A stretch of DNA of 64,000 bases from Diploscapter coronatus (Eukaryota > Nematoda > Chromadorea > Rhabditida > Rhabditidae): positions 14,593,201-14,657,200 of the forward strand of contig OZ038422.1 in NCBI GenBank assembly GCA_964036155.1, read 5' to 3'. Below the pieces are notes generated by a model. It did no database searches and was not told where the DNA came from. It worked only from the letters and a program-made list of their open reading frames with translations. Numbering within the stretch: position 1 is the stretch's first letter; every line of letters begins with the position of its first letter. Both the position numbers and the translations under genes were made by a program. This document shows positions 26,860 through 38,003 of the stretch, in pieces.

Positions 26860-28199
26860 ATGAGCGAACGTTACCAGTAGTAGCTTCCACGTTACCAATG
26901 GAGCAAATACAGATGATCCCTCAGATGGTACGGTACTTCCTGAAACTACAACCGTTAAAGCAAAGCCATCCGGTGCAACCAATCCGTCTCTAGGACCTAC
27001 AACTTCCCCCCTCAGCCCGTCGTACGAGACCCATTCTTGTCCCAGGTACAAGATTTGCAATGCATACGTAAAAATGACTCATCGCTAATAAAATTTCAAT
27101 AAAATAGAAAAACAGGTCTTATAGTCTTTAATGCTGATCTTTCCCGAGAAGCTAATGTTTCGCGTTATCAGCAAATGTCACAATAATTGAATTAGAATGG
27201 AATTTGCTAATTTTATGCGTTTGCTTTCGGTCGAATAATTTTTCAGTATTAATTATTAATTCAATGCATGTAAATTTCAGACTGCGACATATGGAGCAAC
27301 TCTTGGACCTACTACCCTCCTGATAAGACCTTATATGGGGTAGGTTTGAAATTTCTTGATTTGCCTTCATGTTATCTCACCCAAATCCACCTGTAGTCTC
27401 TATCAGTTCCTGCAAAATCGACGAATTTTTGTGCTAGAATTGGGTGAAGATCGTGATAGACATTTCTCTCCAATTTATCAAGAGATAGAATTTCAGACCT
27501 TTGTGGCGGAGGTGACCTCTACTACACCATCGATGAATTTGGTGCCTTCGCCTGTCAACGAGATGGTCCACCGGGTGCCACGCCAGCAAGCTTCCACTCT
27601 CAGGAACATTGAGATTATCTCACTTCAAGTAAGACAGATTTTTACGAATCATCGAGTCGAATTAGTGTCTCGAAAGGACTTCTATCGAAAAAGTGCGTCT
27701 CCGAGGAAAAATTGCTGGAATTTGCGAACATTTCAAAGCATCTTTCTCTCTCAAAAATCCAGCTTTATGCCTAATATGTTCTCTATGAAAATCAATAGAA
27801 GGAAAATAAATTCAATTTTAACTTTCAGACATTCGGACCAACCTGCCCACGTGGGTTGGGCTGTACTACGACGGAGCAGGTGTGCTGAGATGGTTGGATG
27901 GAAGGTCTGGAGATTTATTGTTCTTTGGGGGATCACAAATATAATTTGCAGTGCAAAACAATACACTATGCTTTCTTCATGGAATTTATTGTTTCAACCC
28001 CGTCAACTGGGTTCTTCCGCCCTCAGCGACGCCAGCAGTCCTGGAAACACCAATAACGGTGTCGAGGTCGTCTTTGGACTCACCTGGAACGTCGGTAGGG
28101 CGTCATGCTACTCTTCTAATTGTAAGAATACAATTTGGTTCCAATTTTAGATGACCCAATGATCCAAAGTCCGTCTACTGCAAGGCGCCGCCTCCATGA
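26860..28199 (+). pseudogene. Decayed C-type lectin-like gene (clec pseudogene)
   Basis: The exons align one for one with the intact paralogue downstream, but the copy is broken. The Thr/Ser/Pro-rich linker exon ends near 27045. A CTLD start (SNSWTYYPPDK) is near 27280-27345. The next exon (27497-27628) reads GGGDLYYTIDEFGAFACQ and then hits TGA at 27610-27612, exactly where the paralogue has TGG (EQWDYL). The WVGLYYDGAGVLRWLDG exon follows at about 27834-27903. The following acceptor appears to be AA instead of AG at 27996-27997 before PVNWVLPPS. The frame then slips between 28019 and 28034 (to SSPGNTNNGVEVVFG), and again in the last exon before VYCKAPPP and its stop at 28197. The first CTLD cysteine (CYG in the paralogue) reads LYG. 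No signal-peptide exon was found. Indels could be sequencing error, but the two G-to-A changes argue for real decay. Confidence 0.72.
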
Positions 28200-29592
28200 T
28201 TCTGACTGAAATAGAATAGAATAGTCCTCCCACATTTTCTTTCAAAGATATGAAATTTAGCTATGAAATAAATGAAGCATTTTACTTTTTCCCGAAAACC
28301 TTGATTCTTTTCAGAAAATGTTCCATACAATATTGGTCCCACTAATCTAATTCTACATTAGGTGGAATTAGAAAGATTGCGAACATTTAGTTTTTTTTGC
28401 CAACGTGAAGCGAGACCAAATCTAACCATTGCTAATTTTTACTATCCCTACAGAAATCATAAAATTAGCGTTTACGCATGTGACTTCCTCTATATGCAAC
28501 AGCCACATTTTAAAATGTAATTAATGGGAAACTAACTAAAAGATAAGGAAGAATTTTCGACAGCATAAAATGGAATTTATCGGGCTAATAGCCGACTGAA
28601 CTAGGCGCCCATCAGCTTCTTCTTCTTCTTCCTCTTCCGTCGTCTTCATTAATTATCACTGACTCTCATCGTTCTCTGCTTTTCTCCATTTGCCTTTCTA
28701 CGAATAATGTGATCTCCTTCGATCTTTACCTCTTCAGGATAGCCTTTTCTTCTTCTTCATCTCGCCACTTCTATTCTCATCAATTCTCTTTCACGTTCAT
28801 AATATCTCCGAAGATTTCTTTATCTCTCCTGCCGTTTTGGCCAACTCGTCCTTTATCATTAACTATCCCCCTTCCGATCAGAAGTCGATGTTGAGATAGC
28901 CACCGCAACGTTGCTTCTCTTTAATAATGCCCTACTTCATGTTGGCAGAACTTCAAGTTTAAAGGCTAGTATTTAATGGCATCTCACCGTGTTCTCTATC
29001 AGGAGGAGGATTGGTTTCCTCTTCGAATGCCATTTAATCCGGGGGCACAGTGCACGTTTACTTGTTGCATCTACTTTACTGATTTTTCATGAAGTAAAAA
29101 ATCTTCCTCTCACATACCAAAGGTCGTTCAAAACCTTTCGTTAGTCATCATGGCAAAAATGATCACAAGCTCATTTCACTCGAACTTCGGTATTGAAATA
29201 TCGACCTAATAAATCGGAATGATCTATTGATCTTTAGTTGATGTTTCATGCTCTTCAAAATTTCTTATTTTCAACTTTTGACTTTTTTTACTTGACCATA
29301 ACGTACTGTCTGCTTAGCATGAGAGAAACTGTAGGATGTATCCGTCAAACTAGTTTTTTTACCAATTTTATCTAAAGAATAGGAGAAAGCTAACATCTTC
29401 AAAAGGTGAAGGGTAAAGCTGCTTGGAAACCCGCAGGTTATTCATTTTATACTGACAGAATATCCTCATCATCATTTGTTTCTTCTTTCAAATTGTGTTA
29501 ATCCGTGCATTATCATGTTCGTAAAAAGTTTCAGTTATTTTATTCCCGATAAAAAATTCAATCCAATCAAATTTTTACAGAAATCAACGAGG
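28200..29592. other. Intergenic with TCTTCT-rich tract
   Basis: It lies between the lectin pseudogene and its intact paralogue. Around 28610-28830 the sequence is pyrimidine-rich with TCTTCTTCTTC runs. Short open frames there are simple-sequence artefacts. It presumably contains the promoter of the downstream lectin gene. Confidence 0.4.
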
Positions 29593-32454
29593 ATGAAATT
29601 TCTGGATTGGACGAAGATTTTCTATGCACTATCGATTTTGGCAGCTGTTGAAGGCTGTGCCAGGTAAGATAAGAAAATAAATAAAATTTAGCGATGTCTT
29701 TCAGAACAGCGCCTGGAGAGGGCGAATTAACAACGTTGGGACCAGGTATGAAAATTGGAATGAGATTTCGAGTAAAGAGATGTCTATAAATCATGTGCCA
29801 GATTCACGAAGCGCCTACCAGCTCTTACCGGAACCCTTTCAAATCCAGAAAATCTTTCTGGTGGAATCAATCACTAGTGTTTGTGAATCCAAGCACTGAA
29901 TTAGTTTATTGTGAAACCTTAGAATAGGCGAATAAAAATGACACAAATTTGAACTCAGATGATACGACACCCCTTCCTTCCGGAGCCACAACCACGCCAA
30001 GCAGTGATTCCACGACCACGCCAGGTGGCGATGTCACGTCTGGATCAACAGCGGCTCCAACGTCTGGATCTACTACCGCTATGACTTCGACATCAAGTAA
30101 TCTTTGACATCAATGATCTGAAAATACATTATAAGGCTAATTTTAGCCGGCTCTTCTTCTTCTTCTTCATCATCGACAACGGTAACGTATAAAATTAGCA
30201 AGAGTAATTAACAAAGACAGTCATTTGTTATTTCAGACGATGTCAAGCACAACAACAATGCCTGGTTTGAATTCAATTTGAAGGAATTCATCAATCGTTT
30301 TCAGATTGCACTGTTATTGGGCCACAGTGGACTTATTGGGCAGAGGATAAGATGTGTTATGGGGCAAGTAGCTTAAATTTTGCAGGAATTTCTTTTCTTT
30401 TTAGTCCTACTTGAAGCCTTGTAATATGAAAGTTTAAATACTATATAACTGCATATCTCTTCTAAAAAAATCATATTTACGATTTCATAACGATTTCAGA
30501 TTTCTCCCAAAATTGCATAATCTCAATTTTCCGTAGAATATTATTGATGTAGCTGATATATCGAAGTTTTTCGAGGTAATACCCATTTGCATGCTTTTAG
30601 ACAATTGGAAGTGGCAGCAACTACTACACGATGGATCAATACAAGAATGGCGCTTGCAACACTTTTCATACTGGAGCAGAGCCGGCTAGTTTCACCTCGC
30701 AGGAACAATGGGATTATCTTGTTGGCGCTGATGGGAGTAAGACATTTTGTTAATATTCTTCCTCATCAGACCTAAGGAGAACGACCGTCAGAAAGCTCTT
30801 TCGATCTGTCCCCTATAACGTTTCCTATACAATTTTGTATCTCTAACCGAAAGTTTTCGCTGCGCGTGCTCGCAATAACAAGAATTTTGCCACATGCGAC
30901 CTACTTCTGCATATTTCCTTCGCTTGACAAAAGTGCTCCCTAAGTCTATTCCTCATGGAAAGTGCACTTAATTTGAATAAAAATAGATTGATAAGAAAAA
31001 TTCAGTGAAAACTCCGAAGTAGTGATTGGTGAATACGACGAACATTCCAAAAATTCTTTTTTCCCATTTCATATTATCGTTTGAAAGTTCTAGACTTGAC
31101 TATTAGTTAAATCATCATAATCGTCACACATTCGCATTTTACAGAGATCGTACTTGAATCTTCGCTTTGGATCGGGCTCGAATTTGATGCCGCGGGCAAT
31201 CTAGCATGGATCAACGGCCAGTACGTTTCTTCCCCATTTTAAAGCGCACAATTAATCTTATTCTCAGTTGTTTGCATTAATTTTCACATCAAGGAAAAAT
31301 TTTAACCTGGTACCCGGTGTTAATCTCCTTGTGAAAAATATCCAGCTAATCGTAAGGTATTGTCGTGAATCATCTTATGAATACAGTTCCGTTAAAAATC
31401 TTACTAAGCTTACAACAACTTTATTTTTCGTTTTGGTTGAAAGTTTGCCAATGTCTGGTTCTATCCATCTTGTGCCCTTCTCCTAACTTTTCACGACAAG
31501 TTTAATTTTTTCTCTAATGAAAGGCGATAAAGATGTGAATTACTCTAAGAAAAAAGTTCCAATTATTTTCATGAAAGTGATTAGCATATTTTCATCCAAT
31601 TTAAAGATAAATCATCCTATAATTCATTCGAAATAACTCAGACCTGTGACTTGGGTTCGTGCACCAGCAGCGTTGGGTAACACGGGAACACCAGGATTCG
31701 CATTTGATGTAAGTATTCAAATAGTTATCGGTGCGATAGAAAAAAGTTATGTTTGTGAAGTGCTCAGGAAATGATATACTGTCAGTAATACAAAATTAAA
31801 TTTATAACGGGGCTGTTGACGTATCCGAATTAATAAGCACTTTTCACTTCTCTAAACTGGTAACAATGAATATGAATTAACTAGTGTACACTTGCCAGTA
31901 AATGCTAATTTTGAGCCGTACTTTCTAGCACTGATAGTATTTTTCATTGAGCCGTTAAAATTTTTCTGAGACGAAAATGAGCAATAAGCCTCGATTCTTA
32001 ATTTTGTTCATTAAAATGCGACTCACATTATTCTCAAGCAATTTCAATAGCTTCTTTCCTACACTTTAAACGATACTTATAATGCTGACAATATAAGAAT
32101 ACTGATTTAAATTTAATTTTAGGATAATTGGGTGCCAGGTAAGTGTAGAATTTTTAATTAAACATCGTAGTTATTAGTCCGATTCGATAAAATTCTAAAT
32201 TATTTCAAATAGGCTAAGTATACCTCGAGAGCTTTAAGCCCATAGAGAAGTTCATGATAGGAGAAGAACATAGTAGATTGAAAATTTTAGGAAAATTGTT
32301 TAAATATTTGAATTTAATTCAACGATAGTGAATGCCAGTTTAAAGAAATCATTGCCTCAAATTATCAATAAATAAAACTCTAGATGATCCTGAGAATCCC
32401 ACCGCAGGCTTCCCAGATCGTACTATCATCTGCAGAGCACCACCTCCACCATAA
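29593..32454 (+). CDS. Secreted C-type lectin-like protein with mucin-like stalk (clec family)
   Basis: Eleven exons (29593-29663, 29705-29745, 29959-30096, 30147-30181, 30237-30264, 30305-30363, 30601-30736, 31145-31220, 31642-31708, 32123-32138, 32384-32454) sum to 738 bases, an intact 245-residue frame. Residues 1-22 form a signal peptide (FYALSILAAVEGCA). The next 80 or so are Thr/Ser/Pro/Gly-rich (TTTPSSDSTTTPGG, then a run of eight serines), a likely O-glycosylated stalk. The remainder is a C-type lectin-like domain: CTVIGPQWTYWAEDKMCYG opening with its cysteines, SLWIGLEFDAAG as the WIGL core, and IICRAPPPP closing. The EPN/QPD-type calcium-binding triplet is not obvious, so sugar binding is uncertain. 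Such proteins are often involved in nematode gut or immune responses. The intron after exon 6 begins with GC rather than GT. A broken paralogue lies upstream. Confidence 0.85.
30767..30948. repeat. CCTAGGGAG-family inverted-repeat element inside a lectin intron
   Basis: The ends CAGACCTAAGGAGAACGACC and AAGTGCTCCCTAAGTCT are diverged versions of the terminal repeats seen at 3.4, 57.1 and 60.4 kb. The element lies wholly within the intron between exons 7 and 8 of the intact lectin gene, same spacing class (about 180 bases). It has no coding content. Confidence 0.5.
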
Positions 32455-32645
32455 AGAGTCTCACTTTCAATACTTCACAACTCAGAAGCTGTGCATATTA
32501 AATATTAATTTATTCTTTTTCTTCCTTCTTACTTGCAATTTAATAAATTATTTTTATTGTTGAAAAATCTATGAAAATGGAGAAGCAAAGACCAGTCAAA
32601 CTAGCACTTGAAATACTAAGATAGAATGAAAAGTAGAAATGAAAG

Positions 32646-33062
32646 TTCTCGGAGAGAAATTGCAGAGGTAGTTCAGGGGTAGGACAGGGGTAGATCATAG
32701 CAGGCGCAGATCTGTGCCTGCCATGATTCACCCCTGATGCAGAGATGCATCTACCCCCGCAGCAGATCTGCACTAGCTCTGCGGCAGAGCAGCAGCTCCT
32801 TGCTCTAGAACGTTCTTCTTTTCTCCTTATATTTCTTCATTTTCTTTCTTTTCCTTATGTTTTTCTTCCGGCTGCGGGTGAGGATATTACCCCCCACTTC
32901 TTTAAAGCAAGCACTTTTCCGTCATTATGTTTTATTGTTCAGCGAGTTTATGGAGCGTGAAGGATAACGTCCCTCACTCCCTGCTGCAGCTCTGTACTAT
33001 CCCTGACTTCTGCTGCAGGTCTGCACTGCCCCTGAAATAGTCCTTCAACTTCTCTCCGAGAA
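32646..33062. repeat. Inverted-repeat element with CTGCAG-rich interior, 417 bp
   Basis: The terminal sequence TTCTCGGAGAGAAATTG is matched at the other end by CAACTTCTCTCCGAGAA. The interior holds repeated CAGATCTGCAC and GCTGCAG words in both orientations, so the whole can fold back on itself. A partial open frame inside is composition-driven. The ends and lack of coding potential fit a non-autonomous DNA transposon inserted just downstream of the lectin gene. Confidence 0.6.
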
Positions 33063-33229
33063 TTTTTACCTAAAAATCGATTTTTTAGATAAAGTTAATA
33101 TAAATTTCAGAAAATCGATCATTTCGACTACTCAGATACCCATGTAAACGCAGTTTGCGATAGATTCTGGCTCCTCGAATCTTTTTACCCCTAAAACGAT
33201 CAGACTCGTCAAAAAGAAGTTTACAGACG

Positions 33230-33430
33230 GGAGATGTGAGTTCCGTAAATGGGATTATTTACATTGGATATGAGACTATGTTAAACGAAAAAATCATATC
33301 TCCCTGTGTGTGCACATTCTAGAAGAAGTTCTGGAACAAAAGTTGATCAACTTAAAGAGCTCTACAAGATTTTATGGAAAACTCCGACGTTAACTCACAT
33401 TACGCATGTAAACGCAGCACGTCCAAAATG
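33230..33430. repeat. Dispersed repeat shared with the 51 kb palindrome loop
   Basis: Text such as ATCTCCCTGTGTGTGCACAT, then CAAAAGTTGATCAACTT, then GAGCTCTACAAGATTTTATG recurs in reverse complement at about 51120-51240, in the central loop of the large palindrome inside the channel gene. This marks a dispersed repeat family, here without its long palindromic arms. Confidence 0.6.
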
Positions 33431-33522
33431 GTTTTTGACCGTCGGTATCAGTGAAAGGAAGATTTTTCTGAAATTTTAATTAATGAAACTTTGATTGAAA
33501 GAGGTGTAAATTTGATTTACAG

Positions 33523-33689
33523 ATGATCCCGCGAATGGGGACATGCTCAATGTGGTACGAAAAATAATTTCATAACTTAGTCCAAACAACCTATAATAAG
33601 TGAAAAATTTAGGACTTTAAATACGGATATTTATATAAAGAAATAATATTCAAATTATATTTTAGTGGTGCCGTGCTCCAGTGCCTTAG
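33523..33689 (+). pseudogene. Stray terminal exon pair of a C-type lectin-like gene
   Basis: A splice acceptor (TTTACAG) opens an exon reading DDPANGDMLNV (33523-33554) with a GTACGA donor. A second acceptor (TTTTAG) at 33664 opens WCRAPVP and a TAG at 33687-33689. These equal the last coding segment of the intact lectin gene (DDPENPTAG... IICRAPPPP) in content and reading phase. No other lectin exons lie between 32455 and 33522. This could be the remnant of a third paralogue or an alternative 3' end for the gene upstream, since the phase would allow splicing from its exon 10. Confidence 0.5.
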
Positions 33690-33795
33690 CGCGCAATCTG
33701 CAGTCATTGAAAGTTAATTTATTATCTCATCCCATTGAAATATCATCATGCAATATCTACACATATAAGTAATAATAAGACGTGAATGTAAGGGT

Positions 33796-33939
33796 GCGTT
33801 CATACTTAGCTGCATGCAACCTGCAGCTCGCTCGAAATAGCATGGGAAATGAAGAGAGCGTGACTGCATCAGTTATTTTGCTCTCTTGGTTTTCCATGCT
33901 ATTTCGAGCGAGCTGCATTGCAACTAACTGAACGAGCCT
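33796..33939. repeat. Near-perfect hairpin element, 144 bp
   Basis: The left arm (GCAGCTCGCTCGAAATAGCA) and right arm (TGCTATTTCGAGCGAGCTGC) are exact reverse complements, extended on both sides by imperfect matches out to GTTCA/TGAAC. The short loop is rich in GAGAGCG. It would form a strong stem and fits a foldback miniature transposon. Confidence 0.65.
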
Positions 33940-34397
33940 ATCAATTTTCATATTTCAATTCATTTTTACTGTATATTCATTTCAATAAATTTGTTTCTTC
34001 CAAATATTACATTGTAGCTCGAATGTTTGATGCAATTGAGTGTGAAAAGTTAACCGGAAATTTCTGTCTCTAAGAAATCGCGTTTTTTCGCAATTTATAA
34101 ACTAAAGCACAAACTCAAATAGGTGGATTGCAAAATGCAATTTCCGCCCAATTACTCAATCTCACGCACAAGTGCGATATAGTTTCATTTTTCACCCAGC
34201 AAGCTGATTGAGAATTTTCATTATTTCCGTATTTACTTGGGTTGAATTCATAAAAACAGACTTTTTCATATTTTTACCTAAAGTTACTTGGCTACAAATT
34301 TGCATTGACGAAATGTTTCGTGCTTAACTCTAGGAATATACTCTAAAATTTAGATTTCTAATTTTATAAATTATTTTAGAATTTTTCAGCATAAAAT

Positions 34398-35879
34398 ATG
34401 CAAGGCCAATTTATCGACGAGAAATTTGTGCAATTTTATTCAGTCACCGTTCAAACCATCGGTATCTTATTTTGTATCATAGCTCTGATTGGAATGATTC
34501 GTTCGAAAATCGCGTTTTCCAATCCCATATTCATTTACGCCCTGATAATGTTGATATTCAATATTTGTACCGAAATTTTGGAGAATGTTCATGGATTGCC
34601 TTCGTTCCTGACTCAGAAGTCGATATTTGGTGAGTTTATAAAAGAGTTATTATTTCAAAACATCACTTTTATTTTAACTTCATATTTTTAATTGTTAATT
34701 ACGGTGAATATTTTTATATTTTTATCTTTCTGCAAAAATTCAGTTCCGGCAGTCCCATTCATGAGACATGTAATAACGGTGATGTTCAAAATGCGTGAAT
34801 TCACCGATTTGTTCGTGCTCATCGTGTTTTCCATCCTTCATTTGCTCGCGATCTATCGACCAAAGAATTTTCAACACATGCAATTCCTTATGATTTACGG
34901 GCCTATCGTATTCATTTTTATTTTAGCGGCGGCATGCATAAGTAAGCAAAATCTTTGTATTAAAATAAAAATATTTTATATTGCCAACCATGCAAGAAGA
35001 CATTAATTTCAGCTCCAATAGTCATTTTCGACATGTACCGGTACTATCCGGCGGATTCATTTTGGAACTTCGATCTTACTAATCCATATTCGAAGATTTA
35101 TATTACTGGTATGGTAATCATTCAGGTATGCGAATTTTATAAATCATTTAAAAATCGAAATATATTATTTCAGATAATTTGCGTCTCTTTCTTGATATTT
35201 ATCGATGGCATGATAATGTATCGTTTATTAGCCATGCGGAACTTCCAGGGAATTGCCTTGGTTACGCAATCGGTATTTCTTTTTATCAAATTTACTTTTT
35301 GACGTCGACTGATTCGATTATCGTATATTTAGAGTCTGCAAAAAATGAATCGGGAAGTCAAATTAGCCGTGCATTTTACGATACTCGCTATGTGCTTTAT
35401 CGGTCAAGCGGTTTGCTTTTACTTCTTTACTAGGTACGAATTAGCACCTATTTACAGAAAACTATTATCCCACACGTAATCTAGCACACATTTTGATAAC
35501 TTTCTATCTTGAATAAATTATAAAATACCCTTATTTTTTAAAATAATAGCGCTATTACGTAATAAACTCAGTGCCAGGAAAAGATAGATATAATTTCTAG
35601 CTTTATTCTATTTCTCCTGCATTTAATTTGAATTCAGTAAATTATGGGTTGTTTTCAGGGGACCTGGAGTCACTAAACTGTTGTTTACAGTTTCGTCAAC
35701 TTTTAATTCCTCAAAATGGGGAATTTACGCCTTTGCAAATGCAAAAGTAGGCCTTTTCATACATTTTCAATTAAAGTTTGTACTTTCAGGTTCGGAATGC
35801 TGTGTGTTGCTGCAGGAAAAATACGGTGGGAATCGCGGTCGAAAAAACCACTAGTAATAAGAGACCAAGTTATTCTTGA
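34398..35879 (+). CDS. Rhodopsin-like seven-helix receptor, nematode chemoreceptor-like
   Basis: Seven exons join in frame from ATG 34398 to TGA 35877-35879. Helices in order: TM1 (TIGILFCIIALIGMI), TM2 (FIYALIMLIFNICTEIL), TM3 with FSILHLLAIYRPKNF, where an AIYRP block stands where DRY is usual, TM4 (IYGPIVFIFILAAACI), TM5 (IICVSFLIFIDGMIMYRLL), TM6 (HFTILAMCFIGQAVCFYFF) and TM7 with SSKWGIYAFANAKVRN in place of NPxxY. It ends in a cysteine cluster (CCCRKN), a plausible palmitoylation site, and a short Ser/Arg tail. It is unlike the Str genes that follow it, so the cluster mixes receptor families. The ligand is unknown. Confidence 0.75.
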
Positions 35880-37080
35880 TTATTGGGAATAAACTAGGAA
35901 ATTACTGCATACCCAATAAAAAAAGTGTTCCAATTTATATAATTTTACCATTATGGTATAGGTCTGGTAGAAAGTTTGGGTCTTTCTTTATTAACTTTGA
36001 GGATTTTTCGGGTCACCAGCATAAGCATTTATTGGATATAAACAATTACACAGAATAAAGCGTAACTCCTAGACGATTGAATTACTTGGTTGTCATGCTA
36101 CTAGATTATTAGCTTATGTTTTGAGCCCGATAAGTGTGCTAATCGCGATTGAAAGCCCAGTGGAGACGATAAAAGACAATAACATGATTACGAACAGCCA
36201 GAGATTAGTCTGGAATGAAAAAGAAAAGAAAATATTTTTCGACTTTTGTAAAACTTGCCGATTTGTTTACTTCCTGAATGAGATAAGCTTGACAATTAGT
36301 TTCCTCAGGTAAAATCTGTTCCTTGTCGTCAGCAATCGTGCACCTGGAAGCCCACCATTCTGAATATCAGATTCAACTATATTTATCACTTGAACTTCAA
36401 AGTATAGCAAAGCAATTTATATCTTAGTTTATGTATCGAAACAAAGTAAGAAATAACTCTGAAGAAAATGGGAAGCGACTGCAAAAAATGGGCTTACCTT
36501 TGCTTATACTGAACCTTTTTCAAAAATCTAAAAAGTATTATGCTCCGGCTAATCTCGCCGATCAGATAAATGCTACATCTTTTCATGATTACTAATCCTG
36601 GAAATTCATTTGGTCTTTCTAATTTTAGAGCATCGTGATTCTCTCCACAGTATATCTATCGCCTTTGTCGATTTTCAAAATTCAACGATTGGGAATTTTT
36701 TTGCAAAAATAAGCTCGAAAATTCAACCGATACTTACTCCTACTGTTTCAACTGTCAGTATGGATACAAGAATTTAGGGTAAATAGCTTAGATCTTTTCC
36801 ATTATTCATAATGTTATTTATAATTCGGGAAAAATTATTTGCATCCCGAATGATTTAGATTCGATATGACTTGCGAGATGATAAATAAAGAATTTCTGAA
36901 CTTACCATGGTTAATTTCACAAAATGAGTGAAATTCAATTCAAAATTAAATTCATTTGAAAAGTAAATTTAATCTATTATTTATAAATTTCGAGCAGTTT
37001 ACTGTGGATTTCATTAATGCTATTGTTATGATGAATTTCTTGAGGAAGATGAATAATAAATGCATTTTGAATTTCGTATA
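35880..37080. other. Unresolved stretch before Str fragment
   Basis: It contains scattered receptor-like text but no chain of exons I can defend. Near 36630 an acceptor is followed by SIVILSTVYLSPLSIFK, which faintly resembles the TM6 exon of the Str genes downstream and may be a displaced remnant. The rest is AT-rich. Confidence 0.3.
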
Positions 37081-37089
37081 TAAAAGGAT

Positions 37090-37513
37090 ATAACTATTAT
37101 TCGGACAAATACAAATTTGTCGGTAAATTCCAAGAATCCACATTTTCACGAGGTTATTACGGAATTTTCTGGGTTCTTTCTTGCTTGTTATTCGGAACAT
37201 TTTTTGGTGGTGCGATGGCCTATGTCATGAATCCTGAAGGAATTGTAGCTTCGATAGTTAAATAAGTTTTATCAAATGACTGATTTTAGGTAAAAGAAAC
37301 GGTGGAGAACGAGTTTCTGGAATCATACTCAGTTCCATTAGAGAACATTTCATATGTCGGATTCACTTATTATTATGTTAATTTTTTCTCTTATCGAAAG
37401 TTTAAGTTTATTTAGCATACGATCGATGGATTGGAAATACGATGGCGCACCGTAATCGGAATGATCGTTATTTCGTTATCATTACACCTCAAATGTATGC
37501 TAAACTAGAATAT
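37090..37513 (+). pseudogene. Str-family receptor fragment
   Basis: A segment near 37150-37260 reads YYGIFWVLSCLLFGTFFGG, matching the TM4 exon of the intact Str gene at 38 kb (LYGLFWLLGCLAFSV). It is followed by VKETVENEFLESYSV...ENISYVGFTYYY (about 37290-37380) and then IDGLEIRWRTVIGMIVISLS (about 37418), which ends at a stop by 37513. TM1-TM3 upstream and TM6-TM7 downstream are missing. This is a truncated, non-functional copy of a nematode Str chemoreceptor gene. Confidence 0.6.
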
Positions 37514-37603
37514 GTTTTGTCTCACTCTCTTATGAATAGAGTTATGGCATGATTTAATATAATAATCTCACCTTATAAAGTTGCATATCTCACCCTCGAT
37601 CTC

Positions 37604-37611
37604 TATAAATA
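37604..37611 (+). promoter_or_regulatory. TATA-box-like element
   Basis: TATAAATA lies 22 bases before the ATG of the single-exon frame at 37633, with ACTTCACACTATCAGTTAAT between. This spacing is very short for a core promoter if the ATG is used, so it is a tentative site. Confidence 0.3.
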
Positions 37612-37632
37612 CTTCACACTATCAGTTAATAA

Positions 37633-37944
37633 ATGTTTTCGCTCGCATCTTTGGTCTATCTCCTAGCCTCTACACAGCATCCTTATTTCGTCTACATCTT
37701 TGTGGGTAGCAGTACTCAACTGATAGAGATTTTTGATGCAAACTTTCCAGATGAAAAGTCGATTTGCGTAGTTGCCATTTTTAGCGCTCTGAATAAAGAT
37801 TGCACTGTTTTCGACTTCATCTCTAATTGCGAAAGTTGTTCATTCATAAAATTCGCTTTCAATTTTCGAAGTTTGTATTTCTTCGAAAGAATGATGGAAG
37901 TTTTCGATATGCAAAATCAGAAATACGGCTACGATTCTGTATAA
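37633..37944 (+). CDS. Intronless small protein, unrecognised
   Basis: A 103-residue frame wedged between Str receptor copies. It opens with MFSLASLVYLLASTQHP, which could be a signal peptide, and contains four cysteines (ICVV, DCTV, NCESC). Composition is protein-like rather than AT-noise: EIFDANFPDEKSICVV and ALNKDCTVFDF look like folded-domain text. A TATA-like box precedes it. I recognise no family. It may be a single exon of a longer gene or a fragment of a decayed one. Confidence 0.35.
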   Translation: MFSLASLVYLLASTQHPYFVYIFVGSSTQLIEIFDANFPDEKSICVVAIFSALNKDCTVFDFISNCESCSFIKFAFNFRSLYFFERMMEVFDMQNQKYGYDSV

Positions 37945-38003
37945 TTTTCCTTGTTACTGAAATCGCATAATATTCAACGAATTTTATTTATTTAGACTAA
38001 CTC

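Noticed and set aside
28600..28900. Serine/leucine-rich open frame
   Set aside because: Product of a TCTTCT simple-sequence tract.
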